A DNA stretch of 64,000 nt from Flavobacterium sp. A45 (GTDB taxonomy: Bacteria; Bacteroidota; Bacteroidia; Flavobacteriales; Flavobacteriaceae), in assembly GCF_002001005.1 (NCBI RefSeq), contig NZ_MUNX01000065.1:1-64000 (forward strand). The letters are read 5' to 3'. The notes beneath the pieces are model-generated. The model was given only the letters and a program-made list of their open reading frames with translations, was not told the DNA's origin and ran no database searches. Positions within the stretch are counted from its first letter, which is position 1. Every line of letters starts with the position of its first letter. Both the position numbers and the translations under genes were made by a program. Shown here in pieces: positions 50,705-60,270 of the stretch.

Positions 50705-52054
50705 TTATTTCTTGTCCTTACGTTTTTTGGCTTGGTTTTTCAGCATATTTCTATTTACAGAACCATGTGTTTTCTTCTTGGTTACACCAGGTCCCCCCAA
50801 ATTGACTTTTTTATTCTTTTTACTTTTCTCTTGAAAAGCGCCATCACCTTCCAGTTTTTGTTTTTTCATCAAAAACTTAATAGGTTGTCTGTCTTTTTCA
50901 GGTTCGATTAATTTTAAGGATACTTCCACTTCTTCTGGGAAAGTTTCAACAGGTAATTCGGTATTCATCAAAATTTCAATCGCAACTTTTGATTCTTCTT
51001 CACGAGGCGTAATTAAACTGATGGCTGTACCTGTAGCATCGGCACGACCCGTTCTACCAATACGGTGCATATATAATTCCGGTAATTCCGGCATCTCGAA
51101 GTTGATTACATGAGTAATATTCGAAATGTCCAAACCTCTCGCCATAATATCAGTAGTGATCAACCCACGAAGATTTCCTTCTTGGAATTCAGCCATCGTA
51201 CTCAAACGGTAATTTTGAGATTTATTGGAGTGAATGACACCAAACTGACCTTCAAAATCTTCTTCAATACGTTGATGAACCATATCAGAAATCTTTTTGT
51301 TATTCACAAAAACCAATACGCGACTCATGTCTTCGTAGGTTTCTAATAAATGTTTAAGAAGATTGATTTTGGTATTGAAATTAGGAACTTGATATGTGAT
51401 TTGTGTAATGTTTTCAAGTGGTGTTCCAGATGCAGATAGCGTAACTTCTTCTGGATAATCGAAATAGTCATTCAAAATTGCATCTACTTCGTCAGTCATT
51501 GTTGCCGAGAATAATATATTTTGACGTTTTTTTGGCATCATGGCCAAAATTGAAGTCAACTGCGTGCGGAATCCTAAATTCAGCATTTCGTCAAACTCGT
51601 CAATAACCAGTTTTTGCATTTCCTCAAAGCGAATAACATTATCCAATGTTAAATCCATGATTCTTCCAGGAGTTCCCACAAGGATATCACAGCCTTGATA
51701 AACAGTTGTTTTTTGGGTATTAATGTTTACCCCACCAAAAATTCCTATAGTTCGAACCGACATATATTTAGTCAGTTTTTCAACTTCTTCCACAACTTGA
51801 ACAACCAGTTCGCGTGTTGGCACAAGGATTACAATTTTTGGAGTATGACCTGGAGTAAATTTGTATAATTTTAATAAAGGCAATAGATAAGCAAATGTCT
51901 TACCCGTACCCGTTTGTGCAATTCCCATCATATCACGGCCAGACATTATTACAGAAAAAGTTTTTTCCTGAATAGGAGTTGGGGTCGTAAAGCCTAAATC
52001 ATCAATTGCTTTTTGTACTGATTTAGGGAGATTGAATTGTTCGAAAGTGCTCAT
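50705..52054 (-). CDS. DEAD-box-family RNA helicase with a DEFD motif
   Basis: 449 residues with the two RecA domains and basic tail. Q motif near the start (FTTPTPIQEKTFSVI), AQTGTGKT (46-53), PTRELV, GTPGRI, and motif II as DEFD (152-155) in place of DEAD. SAT, ITTDIMARGLDI, and HRIGRTGRA follow. The last 60 residues are Lys-rich (KKNKKVNLGGPGVTKKKTHGS). The Ala to Phe change in motif II is unusual, though the catalytic Asp-Glu and last Asp remain. Single gene with a consensus -7 box. Confidence 0.9.
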   Translation of the reverse strand: MSTFEQFNLPKSVQKAIDDLGFTTPTPIQEKTFSVIMSGRDMMGIAQTGTGKTFAYLLPLLKLYKFTPGHTPKIVILVPTRELVVQVVEEVEKLTKYMSVRTIGIFGGVNINTQKTTVYQGCDILVGTPGRIMDLTLDNVIRFEEMQKLVIDEFDEMLNLGFRTQLTSILAMMPKKRQNILFSATMTDEVDAILNDYFDYPEEVTLSASGTPLENITQITYQVPNFNTKINLLKHLLETYEDMSRVLVFVNNKKISDMVHQRIEEDFEGQFGVIHSNKSQNYRLSTMAEFQEGNLRGLITTDIMARGLDISNITHVINFEMPELPELYMHRIGRTGRADATGTAISLITPREEESKVAIEILMNTELPVETFPEEVEVSLKLIEPEKDRQPIKFLMKKQKLEGDGAFQEKSKKNKKVNLGGPGVTKKKTHGSVNRNMLKNQAKKRKDKK

Positions 52055-52071
52055 TGTATGTAAATTTTGTG

Positions 52072-52079
52072 CAAAGATA
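52072..52079 (-). promoter_or_regulatory. -7 box (TATCTTTG) of the DEFD helicase gene
   Basis: Exact TAnnTTTG match on the minus strand, 17 nt before the ATG at 52054. Confidence 0.45.
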
Positions 52080-52177
52080 GGTTTTTTGAAACTAAGGACA
52101 GAAAGCTCAAGCTAACTTTGGTTTTATTTCGTAATAGACTGTTGTATTTTGAATAGTAGTAAATGCCTAAATTTATA

Positions 52178-52220
52178 AAACCCCTGAAAAATTACTTGGG
52201 GAAATAATAATCAGAGGTTT
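52178..52220 (-). terminator. Probable terminator of the response-regulator gene
   Basis: AAACCCCTGA at 52178-52187 pairs with TCAGAGGTTT at 52211-52220 with one mismatch, and a CCCC/GGGG pairing is possible inside. On the minus strand it is followed by TTTTATAAATTT. The loop is long (23 nt), so this is moderate evidence. Confidence 0.4.
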
Positions 52221-52243
52221 AAAAAAAAACAAAATAAATGGTT

Positions 52244-52666
52244 TTAAGCACTAATACTCACTTCCAATTCTTTTGGTTTTATACTGTAATTCTTTTTTGC
52301 AAACAAACGTTTTACCCTAAGCAATAATTCATTTGGATTAAATGGCTTAGATACGAAATCATCAGCTCCTAAATTGAAGGCTTCAATGACTGTTCCTTCT
52401 TCTTCTCCTAATGATGAAACCACTATAACCGGAATGTTTTCAAAAGTTTCTTTAGAATAGCCTATTATTTCCAGTCCGGAACGAAAAGGAAGCATAATAT
52501 CAGTAATAATCAAGTCAGGTATAAGTACGGAAATTTTTTCTATAGCGCTCAAACCATCTTTGCATGACGTTACCTGATATCCCTCTTTTTTAAGAATAAA
52601 TTCAAGGATTTTGATCATTAATACATCATCCTCTGCAATCAATATTTTTAAATCTGAATTGTTCAT
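52244..52666 (-). CDS. Single-domain response regulator (CheY-like receiver)
   Basis: 140 residues, only a receiver domain: acidic pair Asp13-Asp14 in AEDD, phosphoacceptor Asp56 in DLIITDIMLP, Ser84 in IVVSS, and Lys107 in FVSKPF. No output domain follows, just a short basic tail, so it acts by protein binding. It is the last gene after the exopolysaccharide-like cluster on the same strand, but a 455-nt gap separates them. No histidine kinase gene is in the window. Confidence 0.9.
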   Translation of the reverse strand: MNNSDLKILIAEDDVLMIKILEFILKKEGYQVTSCKDGLSAIEKISVLIPDLIITDIMLPFRSGLEIIGYSKETFENIPVIVVSSLGEEEGTVIEAFNLGADDFVSKPFNPNELLLRVKRLFAKKNYSIKPKELEVSISA

Positions 52667-53121
52667 GTTTCTATCTTTTAATCATTCCCTTAGAAGTTTA
52701 TAGATTTTTTAAAAATCCATAAAATGCAAATAAATCTGTTGAAATGCATTTGTTCTGTATTTACAACAACTATGCCAAACATTTATTTACTGTTTTTGAA
52801 CCTCATAAAGTTTTGATAAAGAGTCTTAAATTTTTCCCAATTTTATGTATCTAGTAATGATTAAGTTAGGATAAGGAAATCGTCCAATGATTGAAAAAGC
52901 ACCATTGGATTTAAATAAATGTATATAAATTAACAAGAATTGTAGAATGTTAATTTGGAGCAGAAAGATTAGGCTTTTTTGGAAATATCGTCCCGTTTTC
53001 CGTTACAATCTCCCGAAAAAAATCGGGAGGATTTTCACTTCAACCGGGGCTAACAGTTAGTGTTTTGCTTTTTTGCCATCATCTAAAAAAGAAAAAAAGT
53101 ATAATCGAATTCAGGTTAGTA
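52667..53121. other. 455-nt AT-rich gap with one GC hairpin
   Basis: No ORF or RNA gene seen. At 53009-53030 there is an 8-bp hairpin (TCCCGA with TCGGGA plus flanking pairs), without a T run on the minus strand. It may end or attenuate the exopolysaccharide-like transcript. The gap must also hold the response-regulator promoter; I see no exact -7 match. Confidence 0.4.
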
Positions 53122-55349
53122 TTATTTATTGTGCAACTCAATTTCATCAACCATTACCATTGGTTTTTTGTTTTTTCGTTTTCTCCAAATAGGTAAGTCT
53201 TTTAGGTTTTCGACTTCAATTTTTAAAAACTCATATTGCTTGAATTTATCTGATTTAAATTCCCAAGATTTTATGGTTATTTCTGAATCCTCTGTTAATT
53301 CATCACTTTCCAGTTTGGTGATAAGTTGCCATTTCTCTTTTTTAAGTCCGTAGATACTAATTTTTTTAGGTGTAAAAATCCAATGTCTTTGATCGTTTAA
53401 AGAATTGATTCGGATGGTGTTGAAATTTAATTTGTTTGAAGTTAATTCTATTTCGGGATTAGTTCCATACCATCCAATCCAGTTGATGGCAGGATTTTTG
53501 TATCCACGAACACCGTCAACTAATGCATAAGTTCCTTTGCCTTTATATTCGTCAGCAGGAGGAGTTAAAAAACGGACTTCGTATTTTTCGCCCAAATGGT
53601 TGCAGGCATTTTTTTCTATAGCCAGCCACTCCTGATAGTACTGATCGGGTGAAAGTCCGCCTTCGCTAAGCTCGTAGATTCCAAATTCATTACAGCTTTT
53701 TGTAAAGTTCAATACTCTTTCGCTGAGTTGTTTTTCTTGGTCTTTTTTGTTCTTATCAGCAAACATTCCGTGCTTGTCTTTGCCGTAAAATTTGGATTGC
53801 TCAAAATATACATATTCCAGAACCAGTCTTATTTTTAAAACTCGTTTTGTCAAAGTTGGATTGTCAATGACAGCTTTTTCTGCTTGGCTTATGATTTTAT
53901 CGTATTGATCCATAGCCTCTGGGCTGAGAAAAGTATTTCTGTTTTGAATTGGGTCTGTATAAATGTCCAGATATCGATTTGCTTTTTCTTGATATTGAGT
54001 GAGTAAATCAATATAACCTTTCACAAATGGAGCAGCATTTCCATAAAAACCATTCAGAAAATCATTTGTTACTGCTTCAACATCAGTATTGGTGTCCCAA
54101 ATTATTTTTGCCAAAATGTACTGTCTTAATTCGTATAAATCTCCGGGAACATCTGCATATCCTTGTACAAAAAGACCTTTCACCTGATTTTGTTCAAAGA
54201 GTTTGTAGTTTTTTGAAAAGGTGTGAATATTAGGAAAAGGTGAAAGATAATTGGTAAATTCTACCGTATAGTCCCATAAATAAAAGTGTTGTGCGGTTGT
54301 ACTCCACTTATTTATTATATCGAGAAAGTTTGCATTGTTTGGAGATTCAGCAATGGCTTGACCGCGGTTCAATTGTATTGGGCAAAAAAGAGTGTAAATG
54401 TTGGATTCAATATTTAGATTTACTGGAGCTCTATAGGTGTGGAGATAGGCTAATGTCGTGATTTTTGTTTTTGGAAATTGAACAGCTATTTTATTCAGAA
54501 AGTAATAAAAGGAACCTTGTGGACCGCCGTGTTTTTCGTTTAACGCTTTGCATCTGTCGCATTCGCAATAAACAACATCGTCATTTTGGCTAACCGAAAA
54601 AAAACGTGCATCGGAGTTTTGAGCAATTATTTCACTCATTTTTTTTGTTATAATTTCTACAACAGTGTCGTTTGTCATGCACAGCGATTCACTGTTTCGC
54701 TCACCTTCATAATATGCGAAAAACTCGGGATTGGTTTTGAAATAGGTTTCGGCACTCAGTAATTTATAAAACGAATGTCCCCAAATTCCAAAATCATTGA
54801 TTTGCCAATCAAGTTTGTGCCAATCTCTGAATGATTCATCATAACAATCAGGATAAAACAAAGCGCGGTATTCGAATGAAGGTTTGTATGTTTGATTTGA
54901 ATTTTTAGGAAACGAAACTTGCTTTAACTTAGGTATGAAATTGTCTTTTGTGGTATACTTTCTAAATTCCCAAGTTTCCAACAAAGTATATATGGCGTAA
55001 CGCAAGGTTTTCTCGTTCGAACCAATCAAATAAATATTTTTATCGTCGCTCTTGATGGTAAAAGCATTTTCTTGGATTGTTTTTTTATCGGAAGCAATTT
55101 CAAGAATTATTTTTGAGTTGTCATTGCTTTTTACCTTGTCAACATAAATAGTGAATGCATGTTCAAAAGCTTGATCCAAATAAGTTTTTAAAAGGGTTGC
55201 AGAGTTTTTGGTTTGCACACTACTGGCAAATATGATAGTTTCCTGGTCTTTTGTATTTGCTAAATTAAAGGAGTTTTGTGCCATAATTTTGCAATTTGAA
55301 AAGAACAAAAAAAAACAATGATTAGTATGTTGATTTGTCTGTGTTGCAT
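53122..55349 (-). CDS. DUF4838 protein, secreted, with a homopolymer frameshift in the signal peptide
   Basis: The mature protein is 720 residues or more. DUF4838 (about 210-480) has the conserved SLCMTNDTVVEII, CECDRCKALNEKHGGPQGSFYYFLNKI and LYLWDYT-type segments. An N-terminal hexosaminidase-like domain precedes it, and a C-terminal beta-sandwich (about 580-728) may bind carbohydrate. DUF4838 is related in fold to glycoside hydrolases; its activity is unknown. The open frame starts only at TTG 55308. The likely true start is ATG at 55349, three nt after the YaiO-type stop, whose frame gives MQHRQINILIIVFF. A run of nine T (55307-55315) sits between; one more T would join the two frames into a complete signal peptide ending IMAQ. 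Confidence 0.8.
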
Positions 55350-55352
55350 ATT

Positions 55353-56624
55353 TTAAAATTGATATTGGAACATTAACGCAATTTCGGTTTCGATTTGCTT
55401 CGAACCGGGCGTATATTCTTGATCGTTCACAGATATTTGTAATCCTGTTACGTAATGGTCTCCAAATAATCGATAGTAACCTCCTCCAATTCTAAAGGAA
55501 TCAAGGGATAAGCGTTGCTCTATTTGCCCAATAGTTGTTCGCTCATCTGGCGAGGTTCCATAACCTGCAATTAATGTTAAGTAATCAAATCGGGTATTGA
55601 AATAGTAACGCGTCGTTAAAGTAAAGGCGGGATAAACAGTGCTATTGTCAAATTGAAAATAGGATCTCAGATTAAGCCAATACGAGCCTAAATATTTGCC
55701 AACCCCAACAACTGCGGTGGCAAAATTGGTGTCATCGGTATCAATGTAGCGAACTCCTAAGTCGGCTTCCCAACCTTTGTTGAAATTATGGAAAAAGGAA
55801 TATCCAAGTCTTAATTTAGGAAAAACAGGATCGGAACTGTAACCACCGCCGATGTAAGAGTAGCTTTTTTTGCCTGTAAAAAGGTAGGCTTCGGCTTCAT
55901 ATTGAATGCCGTCGATTACACTTTGACCATCGGCAAATCGTTTGGAATAATTAATTCGGGCAATTGCCGATCCCCAATTTCGTTGCCTGATATATTGCAG
56001 ACTTCCAAAATGCCAAGGTCCATAACCGGATCGGTCAAAGGTGGTGAAGTTGTAGTTAACCCCAATTCGGTCTGACTTTAGTCGGCTATCAGCAATGAAA
56101 TAATGCAGTTTAAAGTCGGAATCTTTTGGATACATCGCCTGCATTTCTTTTAAGTAAGTCTCACTTTTTTCCTTTTCTCCCTGCAGTTCGTAGATAGCGA
56201 GTTTTTTGTATCGGAAATCTTTTTTTCCGGGATGTGCTTCAATGGCTTTGTCTACTGTAATCATTGCATCTGCATAGTTTTTATCTTCAATATCCATATT
56301 GATAAGGTAGGCAAATGCGTCCTCATAAACAGGATTTTTTCCGATGACATACTTGTAATAATAGCGTGCGCTGTCTTTGACATTTGTCAATTGATAAATC
56401 CGTCCTGTCAATAAATAAAAGTCCAAATAATCAGGTGCCAGTTTCATTCCCAATTGGGTTTTCTTCAAGGCTGATTCATAGTTTCTATCTTGGTTTGTTT
56501 CTTTGACGGCGACAGTCAAAAGGCTGTCCACATTAATTTTTTGGGCGAAAACGGAATTGCTCTTTGTCATTCCTAATATTAGAAAAAAGATTATGAAAGT
56601 TTTTATGTGGTGTCTATATCTCAT
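55353..56624 (-). CDS. YaiO-type TPR plus outer-membrane beta-barrel protein
   Basis: 423 residues: signal peptide 1-28 (ending VFAQ), three to four TPR-like helical repeats about 35-165 (YLDFYLLTGRIYQLTNVKDSARYYYKYVI, FRYKKLAIYELQGEKEKSETYLKEM), and a YaiO-family barrel about 180-423 that ends in Phe (FQYQF), as barrels do. Periplasmic TPR domain plus outer-membrane pore is the arrangement of PgaA, BcsC and NfrA-type polysaccharide exporters, though this barrel is smaller. It lies 14 nt after the GT2 gene and 3 nt before the DUF4838 start, so the genes are cotranscribed. Confidence 0.88.
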   Translation of the reverse strand: MRYRHHIKTFIIFFLILGMTKSNSVFAQKINVDSLLTVAVKETNQDRNYESALKKTQLGMKLAPDYLDFYLLTGRIYQLTNVKDSARYYYKYVIGKNPVYEDAFAYLINMDIEDKNYADAMITVDKAIEAHPGKKDFRYKKLAIYELQGEKEKSETYLKEMQAMYPKDSDFKLHYFIADSRLKSDRIGVNYNFTTFDRSGYGPWHFGSLQYIRQRNWGSAIARINYSKRFADGQSVIDGIQYEAEAYLFTGKKSYSYIGGGYSSDPVFPKLRLGYSFFHNFNKGWEADLGVRYIDTDDTNFATAVVGVGKYLGSYWLNLRSYFQFDNSTVYPAFTLTTRYYFNTRFDYLTLIAGYGTSPDERTTIGQIEQRLSLDSFRIGGGYYRLFGDHYVTGLQISVNDQEYTPGSKQIETEIALMFQYQF

Positions 56625-56638
56625 AATTAATTTTGAGT

Positions 56639-58081
56639 TTAAATTTTAAATTCTGTGTTTTTTTCTGGTTTTGTGCTAAAGCCTTGCCTTTGCATGTTTC
56701 CCCAATTTTGTTCTTTTTGTTTAATAAAATGGTAATATCCTTTTAGAGAAGCATATATGTTTATTGGATGATAAAAAAAAGGTTCGATAATGGCCATTAA
56801 AATCAGAATGGTTATTTCCTTGGTATTAGCATAATTTTTATAAATCACATCATCCAAAAATATGGATACAATCGTGAGAATTAAATAGAATAAATAGACC
56901 AATAATGTAATGTAAAAGAAGAACAGGTAATTCACCTCAAAAAATATAAGAAAGAGTAAAGTGGTAATTATACCTACTATTTCAATTATGGGCATCATAA
57001 ATTCGAAAACGAAAAAGTATGGAAGAATGAAAAAAGCTGTTCTTTTATATTTTGGTTTAAAAAATAAATTTTTATGTAAAAATAAGGTTTGGATTAATCC
57101 TCTTGCCCATCGCATTCGTTGTCGTATAAAGATGGTTTTATTTCCAGGAACCTCAGTCCAGCACAAGGATTCAGGTATATATTGAATCGAAAAAGGAAGT
57201 TTCATGTCGTACATGTATTTTCTCATTCGAATAACGAGTTCCATATCTTCTCCCAATGATTTGTGCCAATAGCCACCTGCTTTAATTACGATTTCTTTAT
57301 CGAACATGCCCAATGCGCCCGAAACTAATAACAAACTGTTTATTTGGCTCAAAGCCATTCTGCCTAAAAGAAAAGCTCTTACATATTCTAATTCTTGAAA
57401 ACGGGCATACCACCCGGTTGGAAAATGAATTTTGACCAGGAATCCGTCTTTTACCTCACATGAATTGGAACTTCGGATACCAGCTCCAGTAGCAATAACT
57501 TTTCTTTCGCTTTCTATAAAAGGTTTAGCCAGTTTTATTATAGCATCATTTTTTAAGATACAATCAACATCCGTACATAAAATTAATGGATATTTTGTAG
57601 AATTAATACCAGTGTTGGAGGCATCGGCTTTGCTCTTTCGGTTTTCTTTATCAACGACCAAAAGTTTTGAGTATAATGGATTAGTGGATTTGTAATGTCC
57701 TCGTACTGGACCTGTTGGTATTTTTTCTTCATAGTAGAAATCGACTTTGACCAATTCAAATTCTCGTATCAGTTTTTCAAGAGTATCATCTGTACTGCCA
57801 TCATTGATTAAGACAACTTCATATTTAGGGTAGTTAAGCGACAATAAGGATTTTATATTGTACACTACTGTTGCCCCTTCATTGAAGGCAGGTGCAATAA
57901 CCGATACACCAGGAATATGATTGGATTTTACCAATACATTATTTGTGATAAAATGTTTTGTATTGAGATATTGTTTTATGGCATAATAAGACAAGAAAGC
58001 CAATGTTAGATATAACAGAATATAGGTTATGGAAAATAATCCGACGAATATTTCATAAATATCTAATAGTAATTTCATCAT
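56639..58081 (-). CDS. Membrane-bound family 2 glycosyltransferase (synthase type)
   Basis: 480-residue processive-type synthase: N-terminal helix (about 8-35), a GT-A domain with PAFNE, LINDGSTDD (about 91-99), the metal-binding DVD (171-173), GED (277-279) and QRMRW (321-325). Four or more membrane helices follow (about 345-450). D, DxD, (G/T)ED and QxxRW are exactly the set of PgaC, BcsA and HasA. It is likely to make and translocate a polymer across the inner membrane. Upstream is the HEAT gene (101-nt gap), downstream the YaiO-type gene (14 nt). Confidence 0.93.
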   Translation of the reverse strand: MMKLLLDIYEIFVGLFSITYILLYLTLAFLSYYAIKQYLNTKHFITNNVLVKSNHIPGVSVIAPAFNEGATVVYNIKSLLSLNYPKYEVVLINDGSTDDTLEKLIREFELVKVDFYYEEKIPTGPVRGHYKSTNPLYSKLLVVDKENRKSKADASNTGINSTKYPLILCTDVDCILKNDAIIKLAKPFIESERKVIATGAGIRSSNSCEVKDGFLVKIHFPTGWYARFQELEYVRAFLLGRMALSQINSLLLVSGALGMFDKEIVIKAGGYWHKSLGEDMELVIRMRKYMYDMKLPFSIQYIPESLCWTEVPGNKTIFIRQRMRWARGLIQTLFLHKNLFFKPKYKRTAFFILPYFFVFEFMMPIIEIVGIITTLLFLIFFEVNYLFFFYITLLVYLFYLILTIVSIFLDDVIYKNYANTKEITILILMAIIEPFFYHPINIYASLKGYYHFIKQKEQNWGNMQRQGFSTKPEKNTEFKI

Positions 58082-58182
58082 ATTGTTCTTTTATATTTGG
58101 TTTCTAATTTTAAGATTGTAAAGGCTTGTCGTTTCATATTTTCTTAGGAATGTTATTATATGTTTTAAGATATTTTCTAACA

Positions 58183-59244
58183 TTACAAATAGGGTGTTTT
58201 AACATGTTTGACCATTTTTTGTACATCTTCATTATCCAAAAAGTGATCTTCAAAATAATTGGGATTTATTTTGTTGAGACAATAAACAGCATCTAGTTTG
58301 ATATTTTCTGCGGTTTTATTTTCTAATAATTTCGCTATAAAGTTCTCGGAGTCTGCTGTTCCTATTCCGGAAAGGGTATTGAAAATCTCTAGTTGGTTTT
58401 CTTTATCCTCATATTTAAATTGTTCGATCAAAACGGATTCGGCTTCGTAAATAAATAAGAATTTCACTGCTGAAATCGCTTCGAAACGAACGGATTTGTC
58501 ACTATGCTTTAATAATTTGACAATGGTTTCATTTTCATTGGTATAATTGTAAAACATCATTAATTTAATTCCCAGTTTGATAATCGATGTGTTTTCTGAA
58601 AGAATCCATTGATTTAAATTACTAGGCATTTTCGTTTTTTGCTGATGTAAAATATCCATAATATTGATTTCTTCGGCAATAGTGATTTGATGGGAGAAAT
58701 CAATTAAAGATTCTAATTTTTTTGGTTTTAATGAAATTAGCGCTAAAAAAGCACTGGATTTTACTCTTCCGTTTTTGTGATTTAATAGTGGTGTAATGAA
58801 ATGGATTCCTTTTTTATAGTCCATCGATTCCAGCTGATACATTCCTACACGTTTTAAATAAGAATAATTGCTGTTCAGAAGTTTTTTGGTGTATTCGAAT
58901 AAATCAAATTGCTCGTATAAAAAATGGAAAGTATTGGTGACTTCGCCTTTTAGATTCAATTTCAAGAAAATAATCTCATTTAGGATTAATTTTTTGCACC
59001 ATTTTTTTTCAAATGGGATTATTTTTTTAAACTGTTCTATTTCGGTTTGAAAAAGTGTTTCATCAAAAGGAGAAAAAATAATATTGGTCAGAAAACTGTC
59101 AATTTCACTTTTGGCTGCTTCGAATTTTGGCTTGAACAAATCGTATCTGAACCTATTAATTATCAAAATAGTTATTAGTAAAATAAACCCACAAATTAAT
59201 ACGGGTAAAACAATCAGGATAAAATAATATATAAATACATCCAT
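58183..59244 (-). CDS. Membrane-anchored HEAT-repeat protein
   Basis: 353 residues: one N-terminal membrane helix (about 5-30, YYFILIVLPVLICGFILLITILII), a short basic stretch, then helical repeats of the HEAT type (KRVGMYQLESMDYKKG, VKSSAFLALISLKP, VRFEAISAVKFLFIYE, IKLDAVYCLNKINP). The repeats face the cytosol if the helix inserts in the usual orientation, and would bind a protein partner. First gene of the four-gene cluster with GT2, YaiO and DUF4838. The likely role is a regulatory or scaffold partner of the synthase. Confidence 0.8.
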   Translation of the reverse strand: MDVFIYYFILIVLPVLICGFILLITILIINRFRYDLFKPKFEAAKSEIDSFLTNIIFSPFDETLFQTEIEQFKKIIPFEKKWCKKLILNEIIFLKLNLKGEVTNTFHFLYEQFDLFEYTKKLLNSNYSYLKRVGMYQLESMDYKKGIHFITPLLNHKNGRVKSSAFLALISLKPKKLESLIDFSHQITIAEEINIMDILHQQKTKMPSNLNQWILSENTSIIKLGIKLMMFYNYTNENETIVKLLKHSDKSVRFEAISAVKFLFIYEAESVLIEQFKYEDKENQLEIFNTLSGIGTADSENFIAKLLENKTAENIKLDAVYCLNKINPNYFEDHFLDNEDVQKMVKHVKTPYL

Positions 59245-59501
59245 TAACAGAAGTCTTTTTTTAGGAATTGAAGCAAAAACTAAACCAATATCGGATTGTT
59301 TTTGATTTTTTTAATAAAAAAAATCTACATAAAGATAATGATTATTCTATACTTATTGTATAAATATAATCTAAAATAGGTTGTTGTGAATTGAAAATGA
59401 AGTGATTCGGTTTTTAATAGATGGGAAGTGTTTTTTTGAAGTTAAGCACTTGTAAAAGTTAAAATTTCAGTAAAAAGGAGATGGATTATTTTATAAGTTG
59501 T

Positions 59502-60266
59502 TTAAAATCCCTCAAAAACGCCCAGTCCAAATAAGGCAAAATCGTATTTTACGGGGTCCATAGGGTCTAGTTCCCTTAAATTTAAATCCAATTCGGCCAA
59601 AGCTTTCCCGTCATTTTGTTTTCGGGTAAGCAAACCCAATTTTCTGGCCACATTTCCTGAATGTACATCCAGTGGGCAAGAAAGAAGCGATGGTGAAATA
59701 CTTTTCCAAATCCCTAAATCAACGCCTTTTTTGTCTTGACGGCAAAACCACCTTAACATCATATTTATCCTCTTGGCTGCAGAACCGTTCATTGGGTCTG
59801 AAATGTGTTTTTGTGTACGGTTTTGATGTGGAATTTCGAAGAATGCTTTTTTGAATTCCGAAATACTTTTTTGGATCGAATCGGTTTCCTGATGTTTAAC
59901 AAAAACCGCTTCAAGTCCTCCGTGATTTTTGTAAATGTGCTGCAGTCCTTTTATGAAACTGATAAAATCCTGTCCGTTGAACGTTCTGTGGACAAAAGTT
60001 TCTAGCCGTTCCAAATCATCTTTTGTATGTGACATCACAAAATCATAAGGCGCATTGCCCATCAAATCTATCATTTTATGAGAGTTTTTGATAATCATTT
60101 TGCGATTGCCCCAAGCAATGGTAGCGCTCAAAAAACCAGCAATTTCAATATCTTCTTTTTGTGAAAACAAATGTGGAATTTGTACAGGGTCACTTTCGAT
60201 AAAATCCTGATTGTTGTATAATACGACTTTCTCGTCCAGAAAAGATTTAAGTTCCGTTTTATTCAT
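59502..60266 (-). CDS. TIGR02757 family protein
   Basis: 254 residues, not secreted. Conserved segments include DPVQIPHLFSQKEDIEIAGFLSATIAWGNR (about 30-60), a middle domain with SPSLLSCPLDVHSGNVARKLGLL (about 190-210) and a C-terminal LRELDPMDPVKYDFALFGLG. Family function unknown; the DVH and FLSATIAWG motifs suggest a helix-hairpin-helix DNA-glycosylase-like fold, which is an inference. Start is ATG at 60266, 4 nt after the preceding membrane-protein stop, and so in the same operon. The frame opens further, to 60305, overlapping that gene. Confidence 0.85.
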   Translation of the reverse strand: MNKTELKSFLDEKVVLYNNQDFIESDPVQIPHLFSQKEDIEIAGFLSATIAWGNRKMIIKNSHKMIDLMGNAPYDFVMSHTKDDLERLETFVHRTFNGQDFISFIKGLQHIYKNHGGLEAVFVKHQETDSIQKSISEFKKAFFEIPHQNRTQKHISDPMNGSAAKRINMMLRWFCRQDKKGVDLGIWKSISPSLLSCPLDVHSGNVARKLGLLTRKQNDGKALAELDLNLRELDPMDPVKYDFALFGLGVFEGF

Positions 60267-60270
60267 TTTG

